A stretch of 64,000 nt of DNA from Colwellia psychrerythraea. GTDB lineage: Bacteria; Pseudomonadota; Gammaproteobacteria; Enterobacterales; Alteromonadaceae. A program made the translations under genes and the position numbers. The notes below the pieces were generated by a model. It did not search any database and had not been told where the DNA came from. It saw only the letters and a list, made by a program, of their open reading frames with translations. Where the stretch lies: contig NZ_JQED01000005.1 of assembly GCF_000764225.1 (NCBI RefSeq), positions 62,001-126,000 on the forward strand, given 5' to 3'. Below, in pieces: positions 36,536 to 46,342 of the stretch (positions are counted from its first letter, which is position 1; each line of letters starts with the position of its first letter).

Positions 36536-38146
36536 ATGACCGCCCCGAAAAACTCAATTGATTTGTCACAATACGGCATCAACGATGTTAACGAAGTTGT
36601 TTATAACCCATCGTATGAGTTACTTTTTAGTGAAGAAACTAAAGCTAGCCTCGAAGGTTTTGATAAAGGCGTAGTGACTGAGCTAGGTGCAGTTAATGTA
36701 GACACGGGGATATTTACCGGTCGCTCTCCTAAAGATAAATATATTGTTCGCGATGATGTAACTCGCGATACCGTATGGTGGTCTGATCAAGGTAAAAACG
36801 ACAATAAAGCCATGACCCCTGAAACATGGGATCACTTAAAAGGTCTAGTAACTACACAACTTTCTGGCCAACGTTTATTTGTTGTTGATACTTTTTGTGG
36901 GGCTGATGAAGCAACACGCTTAAAAGTTCGTTTCATTACCCAAGTTGCTTGGCAAGCTCACTTTGTTAAGAACATGTTCATTCGCCCAACTGATGCTGAA
37001 TTAGAAAACTACGAACCAGACTTTGTCGTAATGAACGGTGCTAAAACAGTTAACGATAAATGGCAAGAACAAGGTTTAAATTCTGAAAACTTTGTTGCTT
37101 TTAACTTAACAGAAAAAATTCAGCTAATTGGTGGTACTTGGTACGGCGGCGAAATGAAAAAAGGTATGTTCTCTATGATGAATTACTACCTTCCGCTTCA
37201 AGGTATTGCTTCTATGCATTGTAGTGCTAACGTTGGTAAAGATGGTGACACTGCAATTTTCTTCGGTTTATCTGGTACAGGTAAAACGACCTTATCTACA
37301 GACCCTAAACGTGAATTGATTGGTGACGACGAGCATGGTTGGGATGATAATGGTGTATTTAACTTTGAAGGTGGTTGTTACGCAAAAACAATCAACTTAA
37401 GCAAAGAGAATGAACCAGATATCTACAACGCAATTCGTCGTGATGCATTATTAGAAAACGTTACGGTTGATGCTGAAGGTAAAATTGATTTTGATGATAA
37501 TTCAAAAACTGAAAACACACGTGTTTCATACCCTATACATCACATCGATAATATCGTTAAACCTGTTTCTCGTGCAGGCCACGCTAAGAAAGTAATTTTC
37601 TTAACTGCTGATGCTTTTGGTGTTTTACCTCCAGTGGCAAAATTAACGCCAGAGCAAACTGAATATTACTTCCTTTCAGGTTTCACGGCTAAACTAGCAG
37701 GTACGGAACGTGGTATTACAGAACCAACACCTACTTTCTCAAGCTGTTTTGGTGCTGCTTTCTTAAGCTTACACCCGACTCAATATGCAGAAGTGTTACA
37801 TAAACGTATGGACGCTGTTGGCGCTGAAGCTTACTTAGTTAATACCGGCTGGAATGGAACTGGCAAACGTATTTCAATTAAAGCAACTCGTGCCATCATT
37901 GATGCTATTTTAGATGGTTCAATTGATGATGCCGAAACCGAAATCGTACCATTATTTAACCTAGAAGTGCCTAAAGTGTTAGCAGGTGTTGAAGGTGATA
38001 TTCTTGACCCAAGAAACACCTACGAAGATGCTAGCATTTGGAATGATAAAGCAGCAGATTTAGCAAAACGCTTTATTAATAACTTTGATAAATTTACTGA
38101 TACTGAAAACGGTAAAGCACTTGTTTCTGCAGGCCCTCAGTTATAA
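36536..38146 (+). CDS. pckA: ATP-dependent phosphoenolpyruvate carboxykinase
   Basis: 536 residues, standard length for the ATP-type enzyme. P-loop [11 protein letters not shown] (about 246-256), followed by the metal-binding D-D-E-H-G-W region (about 268-273), and the R-S-P-K-D-K-Y substrate motif near 63-69. Converts oxaloacetate plus ATP to phosphoenolpyruvate at the entry to gluconeogenesis, in the cytoplasm. AGGAG lies about 8-10 bases before the ATG. Works with fbp at 58807 in gluconeogenesis. Confidence 0.97.
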   Translation: MTAPKNSIDLSQYGINDVNEVVYNPSYELLFSEETKASLEGFDKGVVTELGAVNVDTGIFTGRSPKDKYIVRDDVTRDTVWWSDQGKNDNKAMTPETWDHLKGLVTTQLSGQRLFVVDTFCGADEATRLKVRFITQVAWQAHFVKNMFIRPTDAELENYEPDFVVMNGAKTVNDKWQEQGLNSENFVAFNLTEKIQLIGGTWYGGEMKKGMFSMMNYYLPLQGIASMHCSANVGKDGDTAIFFGLSGTGKTTLSTDPKRELIGDDEHGWDDNGVFNFEGGCYAKTINLSKENEPDIYNAIRRDALLENVTVDAEGKIDFDDNSKTENTRVSYPIHHIDNIVKPVSRAGHAKKVIFLTADAFGVLPPVAKLTPEQTEYYFLSGFTAKLAGTERGITEPTPTFSSCFGAAFLSLHPTQYAEVLHKRMDAVGAEAYLVNTGWNGTGKRISIKATRAIIDAILDGSIDDAETEIVPLFNLEVPKVLAGVEGDILDPRNTYEDASIWNDKAADLAKRFINNFDKFTDTENGKALVSAGPQL

Positions 38147-38195
38147 AGTATTAAGTTCAAAGCTAGCATTTCATAAGCTTTACTTGAGATAGTTT

Positions 38196-38232
38196 AAAGC
38201 CAGCTGTTAATGTATTAACAGCTGGCTTTTTT
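38196..38232 (+). terminator. Strong intrinsic terminator of pckA
   Basis: A long perfect stem (AAGCCAGCTGTTAAT and its complement, 2-4-base loop) followed by six T residues, about 50 bases past the pckA stop. Confidence 0.92.
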
Positions 38233-38258
38233 ATTGTTTTTATTTAATTAAAGTACTA

Positions 38259-38570
38259 GGGTCTGTTGATCTTTCGCGGTTAAATTTTGTTCGAGATAAA
38301 AGCGTTTTAATCGCGGCGAGTAGTGTGTAGCCTAGTTACTCTAAGCAAATACTATTCAACAATGAGTAAGACGCTTATAGCCGAATCCTTCGGACAGCAT
38401 TTGTTGGTCATTTTTACGGCGTTATCGCCTATTGATGTGACGCGATATGGATATCGCTTATTAGACAATGCAGGAGCATATTGTCCTGAATAACCACATG
38501 ACAAAGGCTCTGCCTTGTATAAATACCCAACAAAACGCTGCAAAAACAATCTCGAAAGTTCAGCAGACCC
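38259..38570. mobile_element. 312-bp MITE-like element with terminal inverted repeats and TA flanks
   Basis: The ends match as inverted repeats: GGGTCTGTTGATCTTTCG at the left and, on the other strand, GGGTCTGCTGAACTTTCG at the right, with further similarity inward (GAGAT ... AGCGTTTT on both). Both ends are flanked by TA, fitting a TA target duplication of the kind made by IS630/mariner or some IS5-group transposases. No transposase is encoded. A spurious 79-codon ORF on the minus strand (38352-38591) runs through it. It fills most of the 474-bp gap between pckA and envZ. Confidence 0.75.
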
Positions 38571-38620
38571 TAATGAACTCAAGAAAGGCAAATTTAAATA
38601 GCTTAAAAGTAGCGGTGTCG

Positions 38621-39910
38621 TTAGAACTCCAGAGGAAGGTAGACTTTTGCCTGTAAACCACCTAAAGGTTTATTTGACAGTTCAACTTTACCACCATGAG
38701 TGTCGACAATTCGCTTGATAATAGCTAAACCTAAACCACTACCCTCTGTCCCCCTAGCGGTATCTCCTTGGGTAAATGGTTGAAACAATCGCTCAATATC
38801 AGCATCTGGAATACCAGCACCATTGTCACTAACGATGAAAAATGCATAGTCATTTTCTACACCAGTGAACACTTCGATCTTATCTTCAGTATAACGAATG
38901 GCATTTTGTACCAAATTAGCTAGCGCGCGCCTTACCGCTACGTGTCGTAATGGAATTTTAGCGCACTCACCGGGATGAAAAGTGATTAATCTATCGTTGG
39001 GTGTTTCTACATTCAACACCTCTTCAACCAGAACATTTAAATCACCAAGCTCTGCTTTATCTTTCGAATCATGACGAATATAATCAATAAATTGGTCGAT
39101 AATATTATTCATATCATCAATATCCGTTTCAATGCCTTCCTTTAGAAAAGCATCTTGTTCGTGCATCATCTCACTCGCCAAGCGAATACGAGTCAAAGGC
39201 GTACGTAAATCATGTGAAATACCCGCCATAAGTAAATTTCGATCTTCTTCGAGCTGTTTAATACCTTTTGACATATGATTAAAGGCTTGAGTTACCGCCA
39301 TAACTTCTGAGGTTCCTCGTTCAACAAGAGGGTCTGGAAAATCTCCCCGACCAACATCTTCTGCCGCAATTTCTAATGACTTTAACGGTCGATTTAGTTG
39401 TCGAACAAAAACCCAACCGCCCATAACACTTAATAAGCCAATGACAACCATAAAAAAGATTAGCGGTGAAAAACTCCCTTTTTCCATGCCAGTTAGCGGG
39501 ATTTTAACCCAAAGGTGTGGTGCTTGAGGAGCTCGTATCCAAAACAGATATTCATCCCCTTGTGAAATTCTTACTTCAGCAGGTCCACCGAGTAATGCAG
39601 ACATTTGTTCAGACCTATAAGGGTATAACCCCGCATTTGCTAAGCCAAAATTGTAAGCATCTTCTTCACGGTAAACACCAATACCCGTTTCAATATGAAA
39701 GGCCTTAGCCATTTTAGGGCTTAATTTAGCATCATCAATATCAATGAAAACGACACGTATTTGTTTAGCCAACAATTGATTCATTTGTTGCTGATTTGGC
39801 TCAATAACATAGAGCGCAAAAGAAATGTAGGAGACAATTTGATTGATAAAAAGCAAAAAACCTATCAATAAAACAGTTTGTCCAAAAGCACTACGCGGCA
39901 ATATTTTCAT
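38621..39910 (-). CDS. envZ: Osmosensor histidine kinase EnvZ
   Basis: 429 residues: membrane segments at about 10-32 and 150-170 flank a periplasmic sensor domain, then HAMP (about 172-225), the dimerisation/phosphoacceptor motif [12 protein letters not shown] (His near 230), and a HATPase with N-box N-A-I-R-Y-T, G1 D-N-G-A-G-I-P and G2 G-S-G-L-G-L-A-I. It phosphorylates OmpR in response to osmotic or envelope signals. Unlike E. coli, where ompR and envZ overlap, here it is 217 bp from ompR, and the gap holds a large inverted repeat. Confidence 0.93.
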   Translation of the reverse strand: MKILPRSAFGQTVLLIGFLLFINQIVSYISFALYVIEPNQQQMNQLLAKQIRVVFIDIDDAKLSPKMAKAFHIETGIGVYREEDAYNFGLANAGLYPYRSEQMSALLGGPAEVRISQGDEYLFWIRAPQAPHLWVKIPLTGMEKGSFSPLIFFMVVIGLLSVMGGWVFVRQLNRPLKSLEIAAEDVGRGDFPDPLVERGTSEVMAVTQAFNHMSKGIKQLEEDRNLLMAGISHDLRTPLTRIRLASEMMHEQDAFLKEGIETDIDDMNNIIDQFIDYIRHDSKDKAELGDLNVLVEEVLNVETPNDRLITFHPGECAKIPLRHVAVRRALANLVQNAIRYTEDKIEVFTGVENDYAFFIVSDNGAGIPDADIERLFQPFTQGDTARGTEGSGLGLAIIKRIVDTHGGKVELSNKPLGGLQAKVYLPLEF

Positions 39911-39951
39911 ATAAGTAACTTAACTTGAAAGAATAACGAGCATATATCGGT

Positions 39952-40115
39952 TCCACTTGAAGATGCTCGCTCCAGCAAACCTGAACGATTCATATTTAAG
40001 GCACATTTTCTTTTTAAGGGTTATTTCCTTAAAAAGAAAATGTAATACAGAGCATAATTAGACCAGCTTTGTCTGTAAACGTTTCTAACTGCTCAATCCA
40101 ACATATTCAAGTGGA
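39952..40115. repeat. Nested palindromic element between ompR and envZ
   Basis: A perfect 17-base inverted repeat (ACATTTTCTTTTTAAGG at 40003-40019, its complement at 40027-40043, 7-base loop) lies at the centre. Outer arms TCCACTTGAA (39952-39961) and TTCAAGTGGA (40106-40115) are also inverted, with weaker similarity between. The arrangement looks like a short mobile or REP-type palindromic unit. In the ompR-envZ mRNA it would form a long stem-loop that could lower envZ relative to ompR. Confidence 0.75.
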
Positions 40116-40127
40116 TTGGAAATATAA

Positions 40128-40850
40128 CTAAGCAGGGCTACCATCAGGTACAAAGACATAACCTAAGCCCCAAACCGTTTGTAAGTATCTTGGTTTAGCA
40201 GGATCTTCTTCAAGCATTCTACGCAGCCGTGATACTTGCACATCAATACTACGCTCGAGTGCTGAGTAATCTCTACCACGTGCAAGGTTCATTAATTTAT
40301 CACGAGATAACGGCTCTCGAGGGTGAGTGACGAGAGCTTTAAGCACGGCAAACTCACCGCTTGTTAAAGGCATGCTAATATCATCTTTTTGCATTTCACG
40401 TGTCGCTAAATTTAAACGATAGCCACCAAAGCTAATCACATTCTCTTCTAACGCAGGAGCTCCTGGCGCTTCTTGGGTACGACGTCGTAATACCGCCTTA
40501 ATACGAGCAAGTAGTTCTCTTGGGTTAAATGGCTTAGGCATATAATCATCTGCACCTAGCTCTAAACCAATAATACGATCAACCTCGTCACCTTTCGCGG
40601 TTAACATAACAATAGGGATATTATTAGAGTTTTGACGTAAACGCCGGCAAATGGATAAACCATCCTCACCAGGTAACATAAGGTCGAGTACTAATAAATG
40701 AAAGTTTTCTCGTTCAAGTAAACGGTCCATTTGTTCGGAATTAGCGGCACTTCGCACGGTAAAACCTTGCTCAACTAAATATCGCTCTAACAATGAGCGT
40801 AAACGCATATCATCATCTACTACTATAATTTTAGGTGTTTCTTGAGTCAT
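40128..40850 (-). CDS. ompR: Response regulator OmpR
   Basis: 240 residues from the ATG at 40850 (M-T-Q-E-T-P-K-I-I-V-V-D-D-D), with an AAGGTG site upstream; the in-frame ATG at 40916 would add 22 residues that do not fit the family. Receiver domain (about 5-120) with acidic pocket D-D-D, phosphoacceptor Asp in L-V-L-D-L-M-L-P and conserved Lys near 108; winged-helix DNA-binding domain (about 145-235) ending Y-L-Q-T-V-W-G-L-G-Y-V-F. DNA-binding partner of EnvZ. Confidence 0.95.
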   Translation of the reverse strand: MTQETPKIIVVDDDMRLRSLLERYLVEQGFTVRSAANSEQMDRLLERENFHLLVLDLMLPGEDGLSICRRLRQNSNNIPIVMLTAKGDEVDRIIGLELGADDYMPKPFNPRELLARIKAVLRRRTQEAPGAPALEENVISFGGYRLNLATREMQKDDISMPLTSGEFAVLKALVTHPREPLSRDKLMNLARGRDYSALERSIDVQVSRLRRMLEEDPAKPRYLQTVWGLGYVFVPDGSPA

Positions 40851-41053
40851 TTGTTGTATCACCTTGCTCGGTTTCCTTTCATAATAAATATATATCTGAT
40901 GCCAATCAACTTGCATGCTTGTCAGGGCACTTCGAATAACAGCGTTTATAAGTTAACGCTACTATAAGTGAAATTGCTAACAATAAGAAACTGGCAAAAG
41001 TAAAACAGTCTAAGTATTTGTTACAATTTATGTAATTTCTAGGCTAATCTAAA

Positions 41054-41572
41054 TTATTTTAAATAATGAATACTTTGTTCTGTTACACATTGCGTGAAGC
41101 TTTTTTTGCGCTCGCTATGTGAAAGAGAAGAGACAGCTTGTTTAACTAAATGCATTTTTTGTTCTCGCTCTGCTTTTGGTAAATGGGCAAGCTGTCCTTG
41201 AAAACAGCCCAACAAGCCAAAATTTAATGCCACATCTGACTGCATTGTATCTTCACCTAAACAGCGCCCAAGCTTTTCTGCTAATATATTTTTATCCATT
41301 TCTGTGATTAAGAAATTAAGCTTGTAGTCAGCCTTATCAAATTTTCTCACCTGATTACAAATGAAAAATATATCAGCAACGGCAACAACAGGTATTAACT
41401 GTTGATGTTGTTTACTAAAGCGCTTTTTTAACCATTCATCATTTGCCTTTTCATGAGTAGGACTAACTCCAACAGATTCGCTCGCCGTATTTACAGAAAA
41501 AAACCACCATGCTTGGCTGGGAAATACGTAACAAGCGAGCACAATTAATAATAAATTTAACGGTATTTTCAT
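41054..41572 (-). CDS. Secreted/periplasmic protein of unknown function
   Basis: 172 residues with a signal peptide (to about 21, ending FPSQA) followed by W-W-F-F-S. The mature part is mostly helical by composition, with four Cys (about 72, 103, 122 and 162) that could form two disulfides. I do not recognise the family. Its start is 110 bp from the divergent TlpA-like thioredoxin gene, which might act on such a cysteine protein, but this is only a guess from position. Confidence 0.7.
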   Translation of the reverse strand: MKIPLNLLLIVLACYVFPSQAWWFFSVNTASESVGVSPTHEKANDEWLKKRFSKQHQQLIPVVAVADIFFICNQVRKFDKADYKLNFLITEMDKNILAEKLGRCLGEDTMQSDVALNFGLLGCFQGQLAHLPKAEREQKMHLVKQAVSSLSHSERKKSFTQCVTEQSIHYLK

Positions 41573-41682
41573 TTCACTAGGCTCTAAAAAATATACATTG
41601 AATTGAATCTCTCATAAGATATTGTGCACCACAGCTAAAACTAAGTATAGTTAACTTATGTTTAAAAAATGTAGGAAGTAAT

Positions 41683-42159
41683 ATGGCCAACTCACTAAAA
41701 ACTTTAGTAAACCTGATAATTATCACTATGGCATTATTTTTTACAACTAAAGGAGTACTCGCCAGTGGTCCAGTTAATGAATTTGAACAAGCAATGGCAC
41801 AACATAGAGGTAAAATCATATATGTCGATTTTTGGGCTTCTTGGTGCGTTCCTTGCCGTAAATCTTTCCCTTGGATGAATGTTATGCAGGCAAAGCATCA
41901 AAACCAAGGTTTTGTGGTACTGAGCATTAATCTGGATGCTGAGCAGAAACTAGCTAAAAAGTTTTTACAGCAAACCCCCGCTAACTTTGCCATTATTTAT
42001 GATGCCAAAGGAAAATTAGCGCAACAATTTAAATTAAAGGGTATGCCTAGCAGCTACCTATTTGACCGAAAAGGTAAGCTCATTAGTGCCCATTCAGGTT
42101 TTAATGGCAAAAAACAGCAGCTATATGAAGGCGAGATTGAGCAAGCACTCGCGCAATAA
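41683..42159 (+). CDS. TlpA/ResA-type periplasmic thioredoxin-like protein
   Basis: 158 residues with a signal peptide or anchor (about 1-27), then a thioredoxin fold with W-A-S-W-C-V-P-C-R-K (C-x2-C at about 56-59) and the cis-Pro loop K-G-M-P-S-S-Y-L-F. Such proteins reduce or shuttle disulfides in the periplasm, e.g. in cytochrome c or copper-protein maturation. AGGAAG lies about 6 bases before the ATG. No cytochrome c genes are near. Confidence 0.88.
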   Translation: MANSLKTLVNLIIITMALFFTTKGVLASGPVNEFEQAMAQHRGKIIYVDFWASWCVPCRKSFPWMNVMQAKHQNQGFVVLSINLDAEQKLAKKFLQQTPANFAIIYDAKGKLAQQFKLKGMPSSYLFDRKGKLISAHSGFNGKKQQLYEGEIEQALAQ

Positions 42160-42403
42160 TGAATACTCAAGAAAATAAAAGTTCGGTGTTCAACTAATAT
42201 TTAACGCCTATTTAAGCTGAACTTGGTTTTATAGACACTTAACCAATTAAAATACCTACAAAATCACCGGGATATTTTGGCTTGATAGTTTTTTCTTCAT
42301 TCAAGGCAAATTTCGCGTCAATAGCGGGTCTATTGCCAGTAAATTTAACGCAGAAGTTAGGAAAAATAGCGGCTAGATAAACATTTGTTAAGCCGAGCAC
42401 AGG

Positions 42404-43186
42404 TTATTTAGTTCTAGAGTTCTTGGTGTACTTCATCCAAATATAAAGGCCACTGATTGATAGAATAATCAATAATAAGGCAATAAGATCCATAAAATAT
42501 ACCCCAATTACTCCCAAAATACGGCCACTATGACTATCAATAATAATGCGTTCTAATGTTAAAAATTGCGCACGATAAGCAAGTGTGGCTTGCTGTGTCT
42601 CAACATCAGAGGCTTTTTCAGGTTTCAGCCAATTAGGAGCAATTAATGGTTGAATAACTCGCCAATCAAAAAAATCACTATCCGTTTGAAAATAACCATT
42701 GGCACTGTCTACAATCACCTGACCGCTGTTAATACTCATTGCTTTAATCATTTCAGGTACACCCGATTCAGTACCGAGCATATCAACTAAACCGCCGTTT
42801 AGATCATATAAATAAATACTGTTGCGAGTGGCGATAATTAGCACTTTTTCTTGATTATGCTTCAATGATAATAGGCCAACGCTCACCACTGTAGTATCGC
42901 TTTCAAACAACATATCGCCTTTATACCAGACGCTATTATTAATCACCTGAATGGTTCGTTGTTGATAAAAACGAACGTCTTGGGGGGCAGCAATGCCATA
43001 ATAATCAAGTAAAAGTGTGCTTTTAATCGGTTGGTGAGCTAACGATAAACTATCGGTATGGTTAAGAGCGACTCCCGTGAGAGATAAAAAGACAATGAAG
43101 AATGCTGCAAACACGCCTAACTTTCGGTGCCACTTTCTGAAAGTGCGATTAAGGTGTTGAGAGAATGGTTTAACTGTTTTTTTCAT
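42404..43186 (-). CDS. PepSY-associated transmembrane protein
   Basis: 260 residues: membrane helix with R-K-W-H-R-K-L-G-V-F-A-A-F-F (about 16-42), a periplasmic domain, and a second helix near the C-terminus (about 230-250). The H-R-x-L-G and H-x-G-R-I-L-G motifs are typical of PepSY-TM proteins, some of which are membrane reductases linked to siderophore iron release or flavin electron transfer. Last of a group porin - FMN-binding - PepSY on the minus strand. Confidence 0.8.
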   Translation of the reverse strand: MKKTVKPFSQHLNRTFRKWHRKLGVFAAFFIVFLSLTGVALNHTDSLSLAHQPIKSTLLLDYYGIAAPQDVRFYQQRTIQVINNSVWYKGDMLFESDTTVVSVGLLSLKHNQEKVLIIATRNSIYLYDLNGGLVDMLGTESGVPEMIKAMSINSGQVIVDSANGYFQTDSDFFDWRVIQPLIAPNWLKPEKASDVETQQATLAYRAQFLTLERIIIDSHSGRILGVIGVYFMDLIALLLIILSISGLYIWMKYTKNSRTK

Positions 43187-43290
43187 AAGTAGGCAGCAAC
43201 TAAATAAAGACTTATTAGCGTATTAAGCTAGAGAATAAAAAAATAAGTCGTTATTTTGCCTGAGCAAGATCGTTTTAGCTAGTCTCGGTT

Positions 43291-43803
43291 TTAAAGAGTA
43301 ACTTTAGTATTTAACCACAGGGCAAGTCTGGCAACTTTTGTAGTTGCTCGTACTGATAAAGTTGCACCAGTAATACCATCAATTTGCTGACTTAGGGTTT
43401 TGTCTTTTGTTAATGTCGCTAGGGTAAATTGCTCACTAAAAAAATCATGACGAACTTCATCACCACGGCTTTCTCTAAACGTGAGTACTTTGAGCTGTTT
43501 AATTGCATTTTTATGAATATGGACGGCAATAGTGATAGGTTTTTCTTTGCCAACTTCATTTAATACCCAAACACTGTCATTTTCTTTTTGCCAATACCGT
43601 ACTCGCATACGATTATATTTATGACTAAGTATGTCAGCGACATTTTTTCTATCTTCCGCACTTAACCACAGCACTTGCGCAGCAGGTACTTGCTCAGTAA
43701 AAACCCCCTTAAGGAATTCCTCTGATGTTTGATATACTCCTTTAGCCATAACATTCATCGCTAAAAAACAGTATAAAAGGACAAAAAATAAAATTTTCTT
43801 CAC
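43291..43803 (-). CDS. Secreted FMN-binding domain protein
   Basis: 170 residues with a signal peptide (about 1-20, NVMAKG). FMN_bind domain with the flavinylation motif D-G-I-T-G-A-T-L-S near 142-150, where ApbE would attach FMN covalently to the Thr. Similar to small periplasmic electron carriers. 104 bp upstream of the PepSY gene and 151 bp after the porin gene. ApbE is not in this window. Confidence 0.87.
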   Translation of the reverse strand: MKKILFFVLLYCFLAMNVMAKGVYQTSEEFLKGVFTEQVPAAQVLWLSAEDRKNVADILSHKYNRMRVRYWQKENDSVWVLNEVGKEKPITIAVHIHKNAIKQLKVLTFRESRGDEVRHDFFSEQFTLATLTKDKTLSQQIDGITGATLSVRATTKVARLALWLNTKVTL

Positions 43804-43889
43804 TAGTTTACTCTGAGTTTTTCATGATTAGTTGACGCCACTAAAATACGTGTCAATTCAACTTAACATGAGCATCACTTTTCATTTGT

Positions 43890-43924
43890 AAAAAGCTCAA
43901 CACTGCATAAAACAGTATTGAGCT
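43890..43924 (-). terminator. Hairpin with T tract between porin and FMN-binding genes
   Basis: On the minus strand AGCTCAATACTG - TTTTATG - CAGTGTTGAGCT (one mismatch) followed by five T residues, about 30 bases past the porin stop. May fully or partly end transcription before the FMN-binding gene. Confidence 0.75.
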
Positions 43925-43954
43925 ATTTAATTTAATAGCAGTAGCTACTATAAA

Positions 43955-45133
43955 TTAAAATTGATAACCAAAACCTAAGTTAAAGCCTTTTGAGTCTTTA
44001 GAGCCACCTAAGTCTTCATAATCCGCTTTTAATACTACGTCTTCATGTAAGAAATAGCTAACACCAACGCTGGTCGACTCAACAGCAGTTGAATCGCTAT
44101 TTCCAGCATTGTTATCATATTCTGCATAACGAGCAAAAACGCCTACTTTTTCACTTATTTTATAAGACGGTTCAAGATACCAACCTGTTTGCTCATCACG
44201 ACCTAACGCTTTTGCTTCATCACCATTGATATCCCAACGCGCGTATAAAGCACGTACAGAGAAATCATTTACTTGATAAACAGCATGCGCTTCTAGCAAT
44301 GTCGCATCTGCTTTATCAATAGGAGCGTCAAAGTTATTGCCACCTTGAGTGATATCTGTTTGATACTGTACTGTCGCTGCTAGTTCTAAACCAGTAATGG
44401 CGGTGTACTTAACACGACCTGTGTAAGCAAGGTTTTCTGCTGTTGCTTTAGCTACTTTTTGACGCCCGTTACGGATTTTAAAATCATCACCTACTTCTAA
44501 ACCACTAGTCACGGCACCATCAATGCTTACACCGCCAACAGGCTTGTAATTAAATGATAAACCAGCTTCCCACCAGGTAGCAGGAATAATATTTTTCTCT
44601 ACACCGTTACGTTCAACACCATAGAATGTTGGTGGCTCATGCGTTTCATTGATAAGACCGACAGGAATTAAGAACAAACCAACTTTAGAACTGATCGTTT
44701 CATTAATATCAACTTCAACATACGCTTGTTCAAGTTCAACTTCGCCCGGTTTACCATCGCCAGAAAGAGAATGTTCTAGTTCAAATTCAGAGAAAAAACG
44801 GATGCTATCTGAAAACTCATGGCCGAAAAACAAGACAAAACGGTGAAAATCTATCTTAGCATCTTGATCTTCATAGTTGTTGTAATGTAATTCACCATAG
44901 CCGCCAATTGTAGTGTTAGCAAACATACCACCTTCGCTTTCAGCAACAACTTCAACTTGATCAGCCGTAGCTTCAAGTTTTTTTTCTGTTTCATTTAAAC
45001 GTTGTTCTAGTGACTTAAGCACTTCTTGTTGTTGAGTGATGACTTTACGTAATTCAGTAGTTTCATCGCTAGCGATAGCTGCATTGCTTGTAAGCAAAGT
45101 TGCTATAACTGAGGCAATTAATGTTTTATTCAT
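43955..45133 (-). CDS. Outer-membrane porin with N-terminal coiled coil
   Basis: 392 residues: signal peptide (to about 21, NAAIA), a short coiled-coil (about 28-62, heptads of Leu/Glu/Gln), then a beta-barrel of alternating strands beginning G-G-Y-G-E-L-H-Y and ending G-F-G-Y-Q-F with C-terminal Phe. Resembles phosphate-selective/OprO-type or metal-reduction-linked porins that occur next to FMN-binding and PepSY genes. Transported solute unknown. Transcribed towards the FMN-binding gene. Confidence 0.85.
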   Translation of the reverse strand: MNKTLIASVIATLLTSNAAIASDETTELRKVITQQQEVLKSLEQRLNETEKKLEATADQVEVVAESEGGMFANTTIGGYGELHYNNYEDQDAKIDFHRFVLFFGHEFSDSIRFFSEFELEHSLSGDGKPGEVELEQAYVEVDINETISSKVGLFLIPVGLINETHEPPTFYGVERNGVEKNIIPATWWEAGLSFNYKPVGGVSIDGAVTSGLEVGDDFKIRNGRQKVAKATAENLAYTGRVKYTAITGLELAATVQYQTDITQGGNNFDAPIDKADATLLEAHAVYQVNDFSVRALYARWDINGDEAKALGRDEQTGWYLEPSYKISEKVGVFARYAEYDNNAGNSDSTAVESTSVGVSYFLHEDVVLKADYEDLGGSKDSKGFNLGFGYQF

Positions 45134-45302
45134 GTTATTTATCCAGAAAGTTATGTTATTTAATGTATCTTATATTTATTTTGCGACATTAAACCACAAA
45201 CCAAACAAGAATCAATAGCATTTGCATTATTTATTAGATTAAAAAGTTATTTCTTGATTTAAATCAGAGAAATTATAAGTAAATATGCTACTAAAACGAA
45301 AA

Positions 45303-45336
45303 AAACCTATTTCAGAAATACTGAAATAGGTTTTTT
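45303..45336. terminator. Bidirectional-looking terminator of mscS
   Basis: Stem CCTATTTCAG / CTGAAATAGG with a 5-base loop, flanked by A run on the left and six T residues on the right. On the minus strand it ends the mscS transcript about 20 bases past its stop. Confidence 0.85.
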
Positions 45337-45353
45337 AAAGAAAACACTGTTAA

Positions 45354-46181
45354 TTATTTTTGCTGTATGTGTACATCTCGTTGTGGGAATGGAATGCTGA
45401 TACCTGCTTTATCAAATTCAACTTTCACTTTTTCCATCATTTCAAAATAAATGCCCCAGTAATCCTCAGCCTTCGCCCAAGGACGAACAAATAAATTCAC
45501 TGAGCTTTCACCGTGTTCACCCACCCAAATATCTACACCCTGATCTTTAAGCACACGTTCATCCGCTTCAATTAATGTACGCAGCAGTGTTTTTGCTTTA
45601 ACAATATCATCGTCATAACCAATACCAAAAACCATATCAACACGTCGTGTACCATTGACATTAATATTAGTGACACAGCCATTTGATAACAAACCGTTTG
45701 GAATGATAATACGTTGATTATCAAAGGTTTTTAATATAGTGTTAAATATTTGAATTTCTTCAACACTACCCACATAACCTTGTGCTTTTATGGCATCGCC
45801 ATTTTTAAACGGTCGGAATAATAATATTAAGACACCACCAGCAAAGTTAGCCAAACTACCTTGCAATGCTAAACCAATGGCCAAACCTGCCGCACCCAAA
45901 ATAGCAATAAAGGATGCGGTTTGAATACCCAGCATAGAAGCAATAATAATAATTTGAATTGCTTTTAATAAGGTAGTTAAAATACTTAATAAGAAACGAT
46001 GTAAGGTAATCTCAACCTTTTTCTTTTCTAAACCTTTACCAACTAGGCTAAGCACTTTATTGATAATAAAATTACCGATGAAATATACAACGATGGCTAA
46101 TAAAAATTGTACGCCAAATTGCAGTCCCATTTCACCAAGCATTTGCATATAATGTTCGATTTTTTCTATGTTGATTTCCAT
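45354..46181 (-). CDS. mscS: Small-conductance mechanosensitive channel MscS
   Basis: 275 residues, close to E. coli MscS (286). Three membrane segments (about 20-42, 65-85 and 90-115), TM3 with A-I-L-G-A-A-G-L-A-I-G-L-A-L-Q-G (the Gly/Ala pore helix), and the cytoplasmic domain beginning R-P-F-K-N-G-D. Releases solutes on hypo-osmotic shock. Divergent from the DUF748 gene. Confidence 0.94.
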   Translation of the reverse strand: MEINIEKIEHYMQMLGEMGLQFGVQFLLAIVVYFIGNFIINKVLSLVGKGLEKKKVEITLHRFLLSILTTLLKAIQIIIIASMLGIQTASFIAILGAAGLAIGLALQGSLANFAGGVLILLFRPFKNGDAIKAQGYVGSVEEIQIFNTILKTFDNQRIIIPNGLLSNGCVTNINVNGTRRVDMVFGIGYDDDIVKAKTLLRTLIEADERVLKDQGVDIWVGEHGESSVNLFVRPWAKAEDYWGIYFEMMEKVKVEFDKAGISIPFPQRDVHIQQK

Positions 46182-46342
46182 GAAAATGATATCCTAAGCC
46201 ATGTTAAATAATAGTTAACTTTAAAGTTAACCTTTAATTTACAATTGTAAGCTTTCTACAAAATAGTGTAAATTATAATCCGCTTTATTTTCAGTCTTCA
46301 GTACACATTAAATATTAAACTTAACAAGGAGCGTCCTTCTGT

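Noticed and set aside
38352..38591. 79-codon ORF on the minus strand in the MITE-like element
   Set aside because: It runs across both the element and its flank, has no ribosome site and no recognisable domain; it follows from the repeat sequence rather than from coding selection.
40851..40916. 22-residue N-terminal extension of OmpR
   Set aside because: OmpR family proteins start just before the first receiver strand; the ATG at 40850 matches this.
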